DNA of 64,000 bases from Azadirachta indica (lineage: Eukaryota; Streptophyta; Magnoliopsida; Sapindales; Meliaceae). Made by a program: the position numbers and the translations under genes. The notes beneath the pieces were generated by a model, which ran no database searches, had not been told where the DNA came from, and was given only the letters and a program-made list of their open reading frames with translations. The stretch lies in NCBI GenBank assembly GCA_022749755.1, contig CM040447.1:5726545-5790544 (forward strand), written 5' to 3'. Within the stretch, counting starts at the first letter, position 1. Every line of letters begins with the position of its first letter. Below are positions 1-11,829 of this stretch, one piece after another.

Positions 1-480
1 GTTTTTAGAAAAAATTAAAATAACATTTACTTTAGAATTCAAATTAAAAAATAATTTGAAAATATATTTACTACATCAAATATTAAGTTTATTTAATTAA
101 AAATTTTAATACTTTCATTGCAAGTCAAGAAAATGCTTTTAAATTGGAGAAATTTTTAACAGTAACCAGTTTTGATTACTGATTTTTTTAAATGATCACT
201 ATATAATATATATTACAAAAATGACCACTTTGGATCAAAATACCTTCATAAAATTTTTTCAGAAAATAATCACCAAGTACATTCATTTAGGGGTATTTTG
301 GTCTAAAAAATTTTGAGATGATTATTTTTTAAAAATATTTTAAATAATGGTTATTATCAAAAATTCACGTCAAGTGTTGATCATTTTGGTTAGTTATATT
401 TTAAATTTTAATTCAATTCTCAAATCTTAAATTATATCAAGCAGCGGCACCAAACTTTTGTTGGATCTCCCTTTATTTTC
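1..480. other. AT-rich upstream sequence without a recognised gene
   Basis: This stretch is AT-rich and has no long ORF. A block at about 170-400 contains several short motifs reminiscent of degraded MITE sequence (repeats of AAATGATCA and ATAATCA), but I could not pair convincing terminal repeats. It presumably includes the distal promoter of the gene starting at 710. Confidence 0.4.
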
Positions 481-532
481 AAGTCTTGTTTTCTGTTCGG
501 AGAGGAGCTGCAATTACCATTTTGACCCTGGT

Positions 533-562
533 TTTCCCGCCAATTTTAATCAGCGCGCCAAA
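533..562. promoter_or_regulatory. Two E2F binding sites in the FAS2 promoter
   Basis: TTTCCCGC at 533-540 and GCGCCAAA at 555-562 (reverse complement TTTGGCGC) both match the plant E2F consensus TTTSSCGC. They face each other about 15 bp apart and lie 150-177 bp upstream of the FAS2 start codon. CAF-1 subunit genes are S-phase expressed, and FAS1 is a published E2F target in Arabidopsis. Binding here is inferred from sequence only. Confidence 0.75.
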
Positions 563-619
563 TGTACGCTTATTCAGTTTACTGCTCACTCTTCTCTACT
601 TTTTTCGCTTTCCCCAAAC

Positions 620-628
620 AAACCCTAG
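620..628 (+). promoter_or_regulatory. Telo-box near the FAS2 leader
   Basis: AAACCCTAG at 620-628 contains the plant telo-box core AAACCCTA, an element common close to the transcription start of replication and ribosome-biogenesis genes. It lies about 85 bp before the FAS2 start codon and downstream of the E2F pair. A single short match is weak evidence alone; its position supports it. Confidence 0.45.
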
Positions 629-709
629 AAAATATTTCCGTCAGTTTCCCCAGAAAAATACAGGCGAGAAAACAGCAAGAAAAGTTTAATTGCAAGCAAA
701 AATAAGAAA

Positions 710-3700
710 ATGAAAGGAGGCACAGTTCAGATTAACTGGCACGACACAAAACCAGTCCTAACCCTAGACTTCCACCCAGTTTCCGGTCTCCTCGCCACTG
801 GCGGCGCCGATTACGACGTCAAGGTTTTGACTTTGTATTTATGTTTCTTTATTTATTCTTCTTTGCACATTCGAGTGCAATTTTAATTTAAACTAGGTTT
901 TATCGATTAATTTGTATGAGCTGATCTGATTCTTTAGCGCTTTATTTGATTTGTTTTTATTTGTCGATCTATGCTAAATTCTGTTGATTCATTTTAAAAT
1001 TTTGATAATGTTCATGTTTTCGACTCATTTTCTGTTTGCTTGTCCAAAAATGTTAGGGAATTTAAAATGCTAATGAAAATGGCGGTATGTTTTTTTCTAT
1101 ATTTTAATGAAAAAAAGCCATTTATTAGAATAGCTGGAGAAAATGAAATTTGATTTTGTTTCTTATAGTGTCTCAATCTGGACAAAATAGCGATGAAAGC
1201 AACAATGTACTAAACTTTTTGATAGGATTCCCAGGAGTGATACTAAACTTTCTGCTGAATCTCATGCTATCCTTTCTTAAGAATTCAAAATCATATTGAT
1301 CGGTTTCTTATTCCAGCATTTTATATTTATATCTCTAGTATGCATGCCGGGTTTCTTAGCAGCCCAATAGATTTTAGGTAAGATCTGGAGTAGTGCTTTT
1401 GACTTGTAAAGTCGTGCTCGAGCCAGACTAATTATAGCTATTAAACTTTCAGCTTTGGTTAATAAGTTCAAGTGAAGAACAGAAGAAAATCCCAACAGCT
1501 TCTTATCAAAATAGCCTTGCTTATCACGGTTCTGCTGTAAATATTCTCCGCTTTTCTCCTTCTGGTAAGGACATAGTTCTTTTCCTCAAAGTTGCATGTT
1601 CTTCTGAGATTATCGTGTCTACATTCATCCTGCATTTTGTAAAGTAATAGCAATGGATCTATCTGTAGAAATTATATCATATCGTCAAATAAAGTTGCAA
1701 GACTATCATGAAATAGATGAATTCTCTAAATGTTTGCATTTACCATTCTCATATAATCTGTTTTACATTTTCTATGATACTGATAGTGTTCTCATACTGG
1801 GGAGGGCACTGTCCATTTACAAAAGGTGGCCCTAGATGATTAAATTCTCTTATTATCAGTACAAGATATGTGGTGGACACAATTAGCAGAAAGAGAACTT
1901 ATGGGTTAAGGATTTTGATGTTGGTTTCCTCATGTGTTATACAACTTTGTTGGAGATGGTCACATGCTTTTATTTGTGCATTCCGCTGGCTTCACAAATA
2001 CATTTAGATGGTCATCTTGTTTCAATAATTTTCTCTTTCTTATCTTGGTTCCATTATTTATATTTGTTATAATTTAACTAAAGTCAAGTTTAAGTGGATA
2101 TTTTCCCATAAGCTTATTCTTTTCTTGCATGTTGGATATAATCTTCTATTTACTGCATTAATGTAATATGTTGTTCCGATAAGTACTTTACATGTTATGA
2201 CAACTGAATATAATCTTCTGTAAAATATCATGACTATATTATATATGAATGATTTTCATCCTGATAATGTAATCAATATTGTGATATCTTGCAGGAGAAC
2301 AGCTCGCCTCTGGTGCTGATGGTATGATATTAGTTGCTTTCATCAATTTGTTCTTTTAGTTATGATCTAAACTAGTTATGTTGTTTTATAGATAGGCTGT
2401 TTAACCTGGCAATATCTTAAATTAAGTTTTCCATCTGCAGGAGGTGAGTTGATCATATGGAAGTTACACTCAACGGAAACTGGACAAGCATGGAAAGTCC
2501 TCAAGTCATTATCGTAAGGCCTGTTATCTACTTATTGATTATGCTTCTCCTTGCAGTCATGCATTGAAGTTTTTTATCTGAAGAACTGGCAACATACAAA
2601 GTTTGAGCTCATTTGGGTTCGGACTTGGATTAGGCTAGTGAGTGGCTGTGTGTTGGATGAGAAGCCACTGCTTAGATTTTGATGACAAATATTATAGAAT
2701 TTTGCCATCTTTTGAGTCCAGATCAAAATTAATAAGTTGGACTCATTTGCATTTTTAAATAAAGTCTAAAAGTTATCACAACAGTATAATTTCTTCAAAT
2801 TACTGATTAATGGATCCTTGGATCATAGATTTCACCGCAAGGATGTTCTGGACCTGGAGTGGTCTACTGATGGTGCATTTCTCATCTCAGGATCTGTTGA
2901 TAATTCTTGCATCATTTGGGATGTTAACAAAGGTAACAAATACAAATACAATTACATATTACATGCATCTAAGATGATTTCCTATTTTCTATCCTTAATT
3001 TTCCTTCTTTCTCATCTTCAGGTTCTGTTGTTCAGATATTGGATGCCCATTTCCATTACGTTCAGGGTGTGGCTTGGGATCCATTGTCTAAGTATGTTGC
3101 CTCCCTTAGTTCTGATAGAACTTGCCGAATTTATGCCAAGAAGCCTCAAGCAAAATCCAAAGGTGTTGAGAAGATGAATTATGTTTGTCAACATGTCATC
3201 ACAAAAGCAGGACAGCAATCAAATGATGATTCTAAGGTTAGGAATGGTTGATCGTCTTTATTTTTTGTGGAAAATGAATGGAATGTAACTAACCGTCTCT
3301 CATGGTTCGAGATGCAGTCTGCAAAAAATCATCTCTTTCACGATGAAACATTGCCATCTTTTTTCCGAAGATTAGCCTGGTCGCCTGATGGATCATTTTT
3401 ACTTGTGCCAGCAGGTATGGACCTGGAAAATTTTCCAGTCTGATTCACTATTAATGCACAGAGGCACTTGATTCTCTCTGATTGTTGGTTGTCTTGAAAG
3501 ATTGTTTTATAACATTGATATAACTGGTTGTGTAACATTTTTGTCATGTTATCATATCAGGTGTTATGCATATATATTGCCAAAGGCTTTACTTGATTGA
3601 TGTATCTTCTCCTCTTAAATTCACCTCAACTAGTTATTTATTTATTTATTTTTCAAATGGAAGGCTGGTTGGTAGATGAGTAGAATTGGGGACAGATTAC

Positions 3701-5297
3701 CACGTTTCTTTTATTTTACTCTTATATTTACCGCATGTCTCTGTATAGATAAGTGAAGTCCAATCATGTAAGCTTAAAATAAGCACTAGTAACTTTTGTT
3801 GTGTGATCGAGATGCAACTTAAGTTTTTACAGTGTTTTTTGTTTTAAGTACATGATCTTTGACTTATCAGATCCTACAGAAATGCACGTAGATGATCTCA
3901 TCTGGAACCTTGGACTTTCTCCAGTAATTGTATTAGCAGCAATATATTCATTAAAAGTAAGTGTATTCTCCTGTTGACATTTGCAGGTTCTTACAAAATG
4001 TCACCTACATCTGAAACAGTGAATTCGGCTTATATATTTTCCAGAAAGGATCTTTCAAGGTAATACACTTAAAACTGTACTATTTTAATACAGAAATCCT
4101 ATTTACTTAAGCTCAATGGTTTTTTATCTATTAGGAATGAGGATAAACCTGATTGCTCTTATTTCATGTTGGGCTATATTGCTTTGTTGCTGTTTAGGCC
4201 TGCTCTACAGCTCCCTGGTGCTAGCAAACCTGTTGTAGCAGTTCGTTTCTGCCCTCTGGCTTTTACTCTTCGGGGATCAAACTCAGGTACTTCTGTGCTG
4301 ATATATTCTACTAATTTGGTCATATCTTAGCTCAGCAATTTATTTTACGACAATCTTGATGGTATTTGCTGACTTATGCAGATGGGTTCTTCAAGCTCCC
4401 TTACCGCCTCGTCTTTGCCATTGCGACTTTAAATTCATTGTATATCTATGACACAGAGTGCATTGTTCCCATAGCAATATTGGCCGGTCTCCACTATGCA
4501 GCCATAACTGACATTGCATGGTAAATTTGTTTTGGTTATCGTGCAATATAGTTATAAATGTCTATTATTTTTTTTTTTTTTTTTGTGATTACAGTTGAGA
4601 ATATTTTCTACTATTCTGAATTGCTTCCTCCTTTTCCATTTGAAGGTCATCTAATGCTCGTTATCTAGCTCTATCCTCTCAAGATGGTTACTGTACTTTA
4701 GTAGAATTTGAAAATAACGAACTGGGATTGCCCATCTCTTTATCAGGTTGGTGATAATCTCTTCATTTTCTTCTACTTGTCTATCAATGTACTTCCAGTT
4801 TTTGTCCCGTCTTACGGATTCAGTTTAATTCAGGAAAAAAAGCCAGTCAGGACAAAAGCAAGAGCCCTCTGGTTGAGAAATCAGAGGACATGATTATTGA
4901 AACAACCGCCAAAGATAATTCTGTTGCAGTAGATAGCAGACTAGTGGAGCCAGAGAGCAATAAAGCAGCAAGCAGGAAAACAGAAGCAGAAATGAAAGAA
5001 GGGAAAACAGGTGCAAATGCTTTTGCAGCAGAGAGCAGACCAATGGAAGTGGACAGGAATGAAGAAGCAGGCAGCAGGAGAACAGAAGCACAAAGGAAAG
5101 AAGAGGAAACAACTGCAAAGGATAGTTTTGTTACAGCAGAAAGCAGACAAAAGGAAGTAGAGAGAAATGAAGTAGAATGTAGAAAAACGGAGGCAGAAAA
5201 AACAGAAGGGAAACAGGCATCAGCTAGCTCAAAGAGTATTCCTGCACAAAATAAGCCAGCCAAGAGGCGTATTGCTCCCATGGCTATTGATCCATAA
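710..5297 (+). CDS. FAS2: Chromatin assembly factor 1 subunit FAS2 (CAF-1 p60, WD40 protein), 12 exons
   Basis: FAS2 is the WD40 subunit of CAF-1, the nuclear chaperone that deposits H3-H4 behind replication forks. I joined GT-AG exons 710-823, 1453-1564, 2295-2321, 2441-2513, 2829-2932, 3022-3236, 3318-3414, 3987-4059, 4198-4286, 4382-4520, 4646-4746 and 4834-5297. They sum to 1608 nt, an open frame of 535 codons plus TAA. The start ATG opens a protein beginning [15 protein letters not shown], which I recognise as the FAS2 N terminus. WD repeats fill about residues 1-385, including [16 protein letters not shown] and [15 protein letters not shown]. The charged tail holds three degenerate repeats (about 405-509) and ends with [11 protein letters not shown] (525-535), which resembles the B-domain motif by which CAF-1 p60 and HIRA bind ASF1. 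The tail repeats are a lineage feature I infer. Splice sites are predicted by eye, but phase agrees at every junction. Confidence 0.95.
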
Positions 5298-5857
5298 CAA
5301 CTGTTTAGTTAACCTCTGTAAATTTTCGTAGTCTAATCCTTTTTTTCTGCAACATGTTGATTTTTATCAATTCTTTTTTCTGTGATACAGGATGTATAAT
5401 ATAAAGATTTAGAATAATCTCAGCTACTAATGTGAAAACAGCCATATCACGAAATGAGTTTTATTTATTACAACTATACTATCTTATTTACACATTTTAA
5501 CATGCAATAATTGTCAAACATTCATCTGACGAAAAGATTATTAGCTTATGAGCAAGCTCCATTTCTGTGTTTATGATTAAGTTTTCAATTGCCCAGCAAA
5601 TGTCAAAATTTTAAAATCTCAAATCGAAAAATGCTTCTAGTTAATCTCCAACAGGTTATGTTTCAACAAATGGGTCTCTCTATCATGCCAATTTGTTTCA
5701 AGTTCAGACTCTTTATATGTATATTTTGCCTGGAATTCATATAGGGGAATACAAAAGTATTATCCTTACAGTTTTTATTCAGCACAAAAGTACTTCTGGA
5801 AAAAATATGGAGAGTAGTAGATGCGTATATGTTATTTGCCATTTCCATAACTTTTAA

Positions 5858-6766
5858 TCAGGCCTTGTGCTCAAGTTGGTGATAATTGGACCCCGAAGAG
5901 GAAGCTGCCACATCAGAGTGAGACTGAGGAAGATGTTGTAAAGGTGTTGAGTAAGTGCTTTTATCCTGTGATGGTGTTGAGTAAGCGCTTTTACTTATCA
6001 TATCATTTTCTTTGATTCCTTCCTGAATATGGACATCTTCTTCAACAGATAATACCACAGCTTGTTGATGGTGCGGGCCTGGTATGATTGCTTCTTGGAC
6101 TTTGAAATGTTCATCTATACTTACGATTTCAGTCTTTTGCACCATTCTCTTCTTTCTCTTCTTAATAACACAGCATAGAGCAACTGAGAGAAATGCGAGA
6201 AAGAATAGACCTCCAAGTGAGGCAAAGACAATAATGATAACTGTTGAATGATGTCCCGGTGTTGGTGATGGAGGCGGAACAAAATGTGGCGGTGGTCTCA
6301 CAGAAGGTGATGGGGGTGGAAATGGATGACTAGGTGGAGTTGCTGGAACTGGAAAAGGTGGTGCTTTTGGAGGAGACGGAGCATTGTGAGGTGGTGATGC
6401 TTTTGGAGGGGGTGGAGAGTTGTAGGGTGGTGCTGGTTTTGGAGGAGATGGAGCACTATGAGGTGGTGATGCTTTTGGAGGGGTTGGAAAGTTGTGGGGT
6501 GGTGCGGGTTTTGGAGTCGGAGCATTATGAGGTGGTGATGCTTTTGGAGGGGGTGGAGAGCTGTAGGGTGGCACCGGTTTTGGAGGAGATGGAGCATTAT
6601 GAGGTGGCGCCGGATGTAGAGGGGACGGAGAGTTGTGAGGTGGCGCCGGAGGTGGAGTGGTCGGAGGGCTATGAGGTGGCGCCATGTGTGGAGGTGACGG
6701 AACATTATGAGGTGGTGGCAGAGGAAAGTAAGGAAAAAAGTAATCAGAATTTTCAATGGAGCCCAT
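5858..6766 (-). CDS. Proline-rich single-pass membrane protein, TED7-like
   Basis: A single-exon ORF of 302 residues. Residues 1-170 are a proline-rich extracellular-type region built of recurring PPHNAPSPPKP / PPPPKASPPH units. A hydrophobic segment follows at about 175-200, then a basic stop-transfer KKRKKR (202-207) and a 95-residue tail containing KTEIVSIDEHFKVQEAI and VLSVEEDVHIQEGI. The tail and topology recall plant TRACHEARY ELEMENT DIFFERENTIATION-RELATED 6/7 proteins, which sit in the plasma membrane of differentiating xylem vessels, bind cellulose synthase subunits and assist secondary-wall deposition. There is no obvious cleavable signal peptide, so an N-out orientation would rely on the membrane anchor. 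The stop is about 560 bp from the convergent FAS2 stop. Family assignment is from memory of the tail; a generic arabinogalactan/extensin-like membrane protein is the alternative. Confidence 0.72.
   Translation of the reverse strand: MGSIENSDYFFPYFPLPPPHNVPSPPHMAPPHSPPTTPPPAPPHNSPSPLHPAPPHNAPSPPKPVPPYSSPPPPKASPPHNAPTPKPAPPHNFPTPPKASPPHSAPSPPKPAPPYNSPPPPKASPPHNAPSPPKAPPFPVPATPPSHPFPPPSPSVRPPPHFVPPPSPTPGHHSTVIIIVFASLGGLFFLAFLSVALCCVIKKRKKRMVQKTEIVSIDEHFKVQEAIIPGPHHQQAVVLSVEEDVHIQEGIKENDMISKSAYSTPSQDKSTYSTPLQHLPQSHSDVAASSSGSNYHQLEHKA
6360..6720 (-). repeat. Tandem repeat encoding the proline-rich segment
   Basis: GGTGGTGATGCTTTTGGAGG-type units recur across this segment of the TED7-like gene and encode alternating PPKASPPH and PPKPAPPY blocks. 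The low-complexity composition keeps all three frames on both strands open, which explains the overlapping ORFs seen here. Copy number is likely to vary between alleles. Confidence 0.8.
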
Positions 6767-6774
6767 CCTGGTAA

Positions 6775-8287
6775 GTTGATAACACTTTCAAATCTGCTGT
6801 TGCTGTTTCTGTTGCTGCTGTTGCCTATTTGTAGTAGTTGCTGCTATACAAGAGTTTCCAATTGTTTTTATATCATGTAAATGCTTCTAAGGTTTGAGCA
6901 ACTTAACTTGGCTCTCGGGCTAAGCTTTTGAAGAGTTGTCATTGATTGCATTAAAAAACACTTCTTGTACCCTAATGATTTTCAAAAACAGTTTCATTCT
7001 CTACATTTGTTAATCCTGAAATCAATTATGATAGAGATTTAATGTGAGAGTTTCTGTTTTAAGCAAATGACCAATTGATGTAGCCTTAATATCAAGCACT
7101 GTCAAATTCATGCAGTCAATTTCCTTTTGTTTGAGGCTCAGGTAACAGAAGTTTCCACTTATTCAACTACTTTCCTTTGCTCTAACTAGGTGGTAATTTA
7201 ATTTTATTATTATTTTTATTTTACTCCACTTAAATCCCACTAATTTCCATTAACCTTTTCTGAACTTAATTGTTAAAGATAGTGTAATTTTAAGTTGATT
7301 ATTTTTCTTTTATATTGCAAAATAATTTTATTCCTAAAATTCTTGAAACAGGCACAGTATACAAACTCTTATATTAACCCATTGATACAAATTATTCCGA
7401 CACTCTTATAATATTACCATATTATATTATATTTTTATCGAAGGAAATAAATTTTATGGAAGTAGAAAAAAATGAAATATATAGAACAGTTTTATAGTCT
7501 TAGAAAAATTTTCAGTTAACAATATTCTACTTCTAAGGATTTTATATTTTCATTTTTTTTGTCAAATAAAATATCGTAGCTGACTAATTTTACCCTCATT
7601 TTTTTAAAAAATTGGTTATCCAAAAATAAATTAATATGTAAGTTTTATCTCCATAGAATTATATTATAGTATTATATTATTATTATAAATCCTCCAATTT
7701 TAGCAAAATAAATAATGTTCATAACAGTGTTATGTCAGTTTTTATTGATAAAATTTATATCCTAATATTAATATATTGAAAATTGTAAAATAAAACGTTA
7801 AAAATGTAATATTTCATCATTCTTCCATATCAATGCATTAACTATAGAAGTATTCAACAAATTTAAGCAGAACATTAGTATACACTTCCTCATAGGAACA
7901 AAGCAATAACTTTGATTTCTACTCAATTTTTTCTTTCATTTTGATTCCTGTTAAGCACGATTGCAGTTTCATAACCAGAAACTTTGATTACAGAACAGAT
8001 GGTGCAAACATGTTACATCCCAAGGGACCAAATTTCGGCTCCTTCTCACATACAGAAAAAAGGAAAATCCGAAAGAATAAAAAAATTAGCTGTCAGAAAA
8101 ATGTTCTCTCTTGTAACCTACATTTTCGTGGGAAAACAGGGTGCTAGTTCATGAGTTTCATCCATTTTCTTGCCGAAGTTGGCATAATCTGCATTCAGAA
8201 TAGAAAACAGGGAAAAATAATGCTAAGCCACACAGTACAAGCAAAGTAGAAGAAAACCTGAAAGGAAAAGAACCTCACCTGACCAAA
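6775..8287. other. Spacer between the TED7-like promoter and the TBL 3' end
   Basis: No gene is recognised. The first 70 bp carry CTGTTG (CAACAG) repeats that would be in the 5' leader of the minus-strand gene ending at 6766. From 7200 to 7860 the sequence is extremely AT-rich. The stretch just below 8287 is presumably the 3' UTR of the TBL gene. Confidence 0.5.
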
Positions 8288-11184
8288 TTATCGGAGAGGA
8301 AGTCCATGATTGGTGAAGAGATATGAGAATAAAATCTCGTTCCATACATCGGGTACTCCAGGCAGACACCAGTGGCTACAGTCAGGTATAGATGGATTGT
8401 CACTCCACGTACCGACGTGTGCATCACTCCGAAAAGCAGACATGGATGTTACATGCAAGACTGTTATGGGAATTGTCATATTCTTTACCACCTCAAAGAT
8501 AGTGTCTGAGAACATGCTTCTTTCCCTCCCTTTGGGTTCTGTCATGGGGTGCCGGGTCACATTGCACAACTTGTGAGATTGATCACTGATGGAGAAATGA
8601 ACAGTATATTAATAGCTCATATCGGGGAATGCAAAGAAAATAACTATCAACATTCCATGTTGAAGCGGGCAACATGCAGAAATAGTAAAATAAATCAGCA
8701 AAGAGATTTAGTGAATAAAAACAACATAAGGGAAAGTTCCACAGAAGTTTAATAGTAGAAGACTAATAGAAGAGGGGTTTTGTTAAAATTTAAGACCCCA
8801 GAGGACTGAAGATTGAAAATGTAACTTCTTAGACTATAACGTATTTGAACCAAATCATAAGGGGGTCCGCAAAAATTTTCAAATAAATTAAAATTTTCAG
8901 TGGTGGTCTATTGCAGTCACTAAACACTATGCTGGAAAATGGTCAACTTCAGAAGTCTTTTAAGAGAGAACTATTCACATATAAATGCAATAGAAAGTTC
9001 TAATTACGACTCAAACAACTTTTCTTGGTGAAGAATAGTGATACTTAGATTTATTGTGACATGGACTGGCATTGCAAACAAGAAAAAGGACAATTTAATA
9101 AACATGAAGAAACATGTTTAGTTCTGCACTTGGAAAATAGACCAGTCTGGATCGTTTGTATTAGGTTTCAAGCTAAACATCTTCAAGAATATAGATTTTA
9201 GATATCAACATTGAAGGGATACCTCCAATGAGATGGCTCAAATGTCCGAAAAAAGACACTTGTTCTATTTGTGTCTATTGTTTTCTCAACCCATGACGCC
9301 CATGTGCCTAGTGCCAATCTGAAGGCAGTAGGAATAGACAGTCCAAGCTTCAATGAATTTCCAACCTGGAAATAGCAGCCCCTGTCCAAAATGATACTAG
9401 TAACTTTATACTTGAATATATAGAAATGACAAATCATGCAACATCATGCAAGAATAGGTGAGCTTGAACGCCGAGTGCACAAAAGAACAAATAATATGTT
9501 GATGCTCATGCAACTGTACTATATGTAACCTGAAAAAGAAATTCATTAAAGACGTATATCCTTTGAAGGACACAAATGTTTTTCCAGACAATACACTTAA
9601 ATGTAACAAACAAAGAGTTTCTCTTCTTTTCTTGCCCAGAGGTCACTGGATAGTAGATAGTTTCTCTTCTCATCATAGGTCAAAAGAGAAACTCTACTGA
9701 TTTTGCGTAATTATTCCTCCACTGATTTGTTTCTAGATTATTTTAGACATAACAAAAACTTGTAGGGAACTCAAATATGTAATATGGTGAATTGCTTTCT
9801 AAAGTAGTTCAGAAATATCACTTTACTTCCTAACAGGAACTCATGCATCAAACTAGGAAAGTATCTTCTTTTCTATCATTAGCATAGACCTAACTTTTAG
9901 AAAGCAAGAATCGTAATTTGTAATGATAATATAAGAAAGAGAACAATCCACGCCAAAAACCCACCAAAAGAGGAGAGCAGATACAAGAGGTTCTAAGAAT
10001 AAAAAATCAACTCACAGACTCATCACCGATGCTGGAAGTTCTTTTAAACCATACAGAAACTCTTCAGTAATTTTGAAATGTGACACTGGTTCAAAACATG
10101 TGAATTCTGAGAAGATGAACGAAAAGCTGATCCAAATTGAACCAAAGCTGAGAATTAATGCTGTCTATTAAGCATGGAAAGTATTTATAGTAATATCAAA
10201 GGAATTGCATTTTCTATTTCCATCAAATGATAATCTACTCTTACACACACTGTAAATTCATATGTGAGTGACATGTGCCAAGGAAACTTACATTCAGAAA
10301 CAAGGAACTTACATTTGAAAAAGCTTTCCTGGCACCCACCATTGTCCAGAGTTGAATATGAGAATGTCTGCATTGATCCACTTATTGCTGATACTATCCA
10401 ACTTGTCCAATTTAAGAGTTGATGTTACCCTTTTTGGGGCATGTCTGGGAATCAAACCATCTTGTACCAAAAAGACCGAGCGAAAGAACTCAACAGTAAA
10501 ATTGAAGGAACTAAACTGCACACCTAAAAATCTAATCCGTTTTGTTATCTTATTCCCGTTGACTTCATAAACACTCTTCTTATCCTCCACCCCAGTCATA
10601 AGAAAACATATTAACGATTCCCATTGTGTTCTACTCATTGAATCGCCAACGAAAACAATCCTCTTATTTCGAAACCTTTCCAGTATACTGTGCACATCAA
10701 ACCTTGGTATATCACAATCTTTTGGCTTCCACCTCCATTTAAGATAATCATTATCACTACGCCCATTTCCTAGACAATTAAATCCTCGCTCTGCAAATGG
10801 ACATTCTGAAGCATTGTACAATGGGTAAGCATCATCTAAAATCCAGCTTCCATCAAATTTATCACAACTAACCATTGACTTATTGACGTTGGAGAAACTA
10901 TAACCAAGGAACTCTGGACTTAGACTTGGGATAACATACACATAACCGCCACCAATGACTATAAGACTGGAAACAAAAAACCCAATTACAATAAATAAGC
11001 GATACCATTGTGCAACACAGTTCCATCGAGTACCCTTCGGGCTCCCCAAACTTGAGGCTATAGGACTTCCAAGACTGAAGGAGCTCAAGGCCCTTTGGTT
11101 GAATGACGTACTCCTTTTAAATGAAGTACTCCTTTTGACTGAAGAGCTTCTATTGAGTGATTTGCTCCTATTGTAGCCACTCAT
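8288..11184 (-). CDS. Trichome-birefringence-like (TBL) O-acetyltransferase, 3 exons
   Basis: Plant Golgi TBL/DUF231 proteins O-acetylate wall polysaccharides. On the minus strand the exons are 11184-10313, 9381-9223 and 8585-8288. They sum to 1329 nt, giving 442 residues. The N terminus is Ser/Arg-rich with repeated KRSTSF, followed by a signal-anchor helix at about 63-85, as expected of a type II Golgi protein. The catalytic GDS motif (FVGDSMSRTQWES) is at 180-182 and the C-terminal DxxH (DCSH) at 412-415, so both conserved esterase motifs are present. The sequence resembles the TBL10/TBL11 branch best in my memory; TBL10 has been linked to rhamnogalacturonan-I acetylation. The exact subgroup and polymer are uncertain. 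Intron 1 is about 0.93 kb and intron 2 about 0.64 kb; both have GT-AG ends and matching phases. Confidence 0.9.
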
Positions 11185-11189
11185 TATCT

Positions 11190-11800
11190 CAATCCTTCAC
11201 ATTGCCAAGATTCAACATACCACTATCTGAACAATGCATCAACTTAAGAACCTTATCACCGTTGTTCCACAAACACAGCATAAACAGTAAAACTACTATT
11301 ACTTCAAGATCCATAATCCATCTTTCCGTATGAAACTTTAAGCCCATTATAGAATGAATCAAGGAGTTATCAGCCTAGATATTATAATATCAAAACCAAT
11401 TTAGACCAACACAACCTCATCATCTTAAAGAATCACAAGAGTTCCAGAGCATCAATATCACTATTCTGTTTTTCGCATTAAACATAAATCTACATTCAAC
11501 CCAAGTATTCAAAATTCATAAGCTCATAAGTCACAATCATTTTTGTTTACAACACATCAGAGAACTGATGAAACGACCAAATGGGCACCCTTCAAATCTC
11601 AACAAAAATCAAAGAAACAAATACATAATAAATTTCTGTAGAAAATACGAAGTAGCTCATCGATTAACACAGAGCTTAAGAGAATTTACCATCGATTCAT
11701 TGAGAATTTTCGGGACTGATTCCGACAAGGAGACATATGTATGAAAAACCTCTGAAGAGGAAAGTGAATAGAAATAAACAAGGATTTTGAAGTGGAAACG
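11190..11800 (-). other. Probable 5' leader and leader intron of the TBL gene
   Basis: Upstream of the TBL start the minus strand has a good donor (GATG followed by GTAAATTC, near 11690) and a possible acceptor after TTGTTCAG near 11225. This suggests a 5' UTR intron of about 0.45 kb and a first non-coding exon at about 11690-11790. It is inferred only from splice motifs and the lack of coding potential. Confidence 0.4.
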
Positions 11801-11829
11801 ATCGTAGACAGTGATGCATGAAATAAAAA

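Noticed and set aside
170..400. Possible MITE at the left window end
   Set aside because: Repeated short words are present but the ends do not pair as inverted repeats and no target duplication was found.
4847..5281. Minus-strand ORF of 144 residues opposite the last FAS2 exon
   Set aside because: It mirrors the repetitive Glu/Lys/Ala-coding tail, is Leu/Ser/Phe-rich, and has no promoter or family resemblance.
6334..6774. Long plus-strand and alternative minus-strand ORFs over the proline-rich gene
   Set aside because: They are shadows of the low-complexity GGTGGT/CCACC repeats; only the minus-strand frame ending at 5858 has a membrane segment and a family-like tail.
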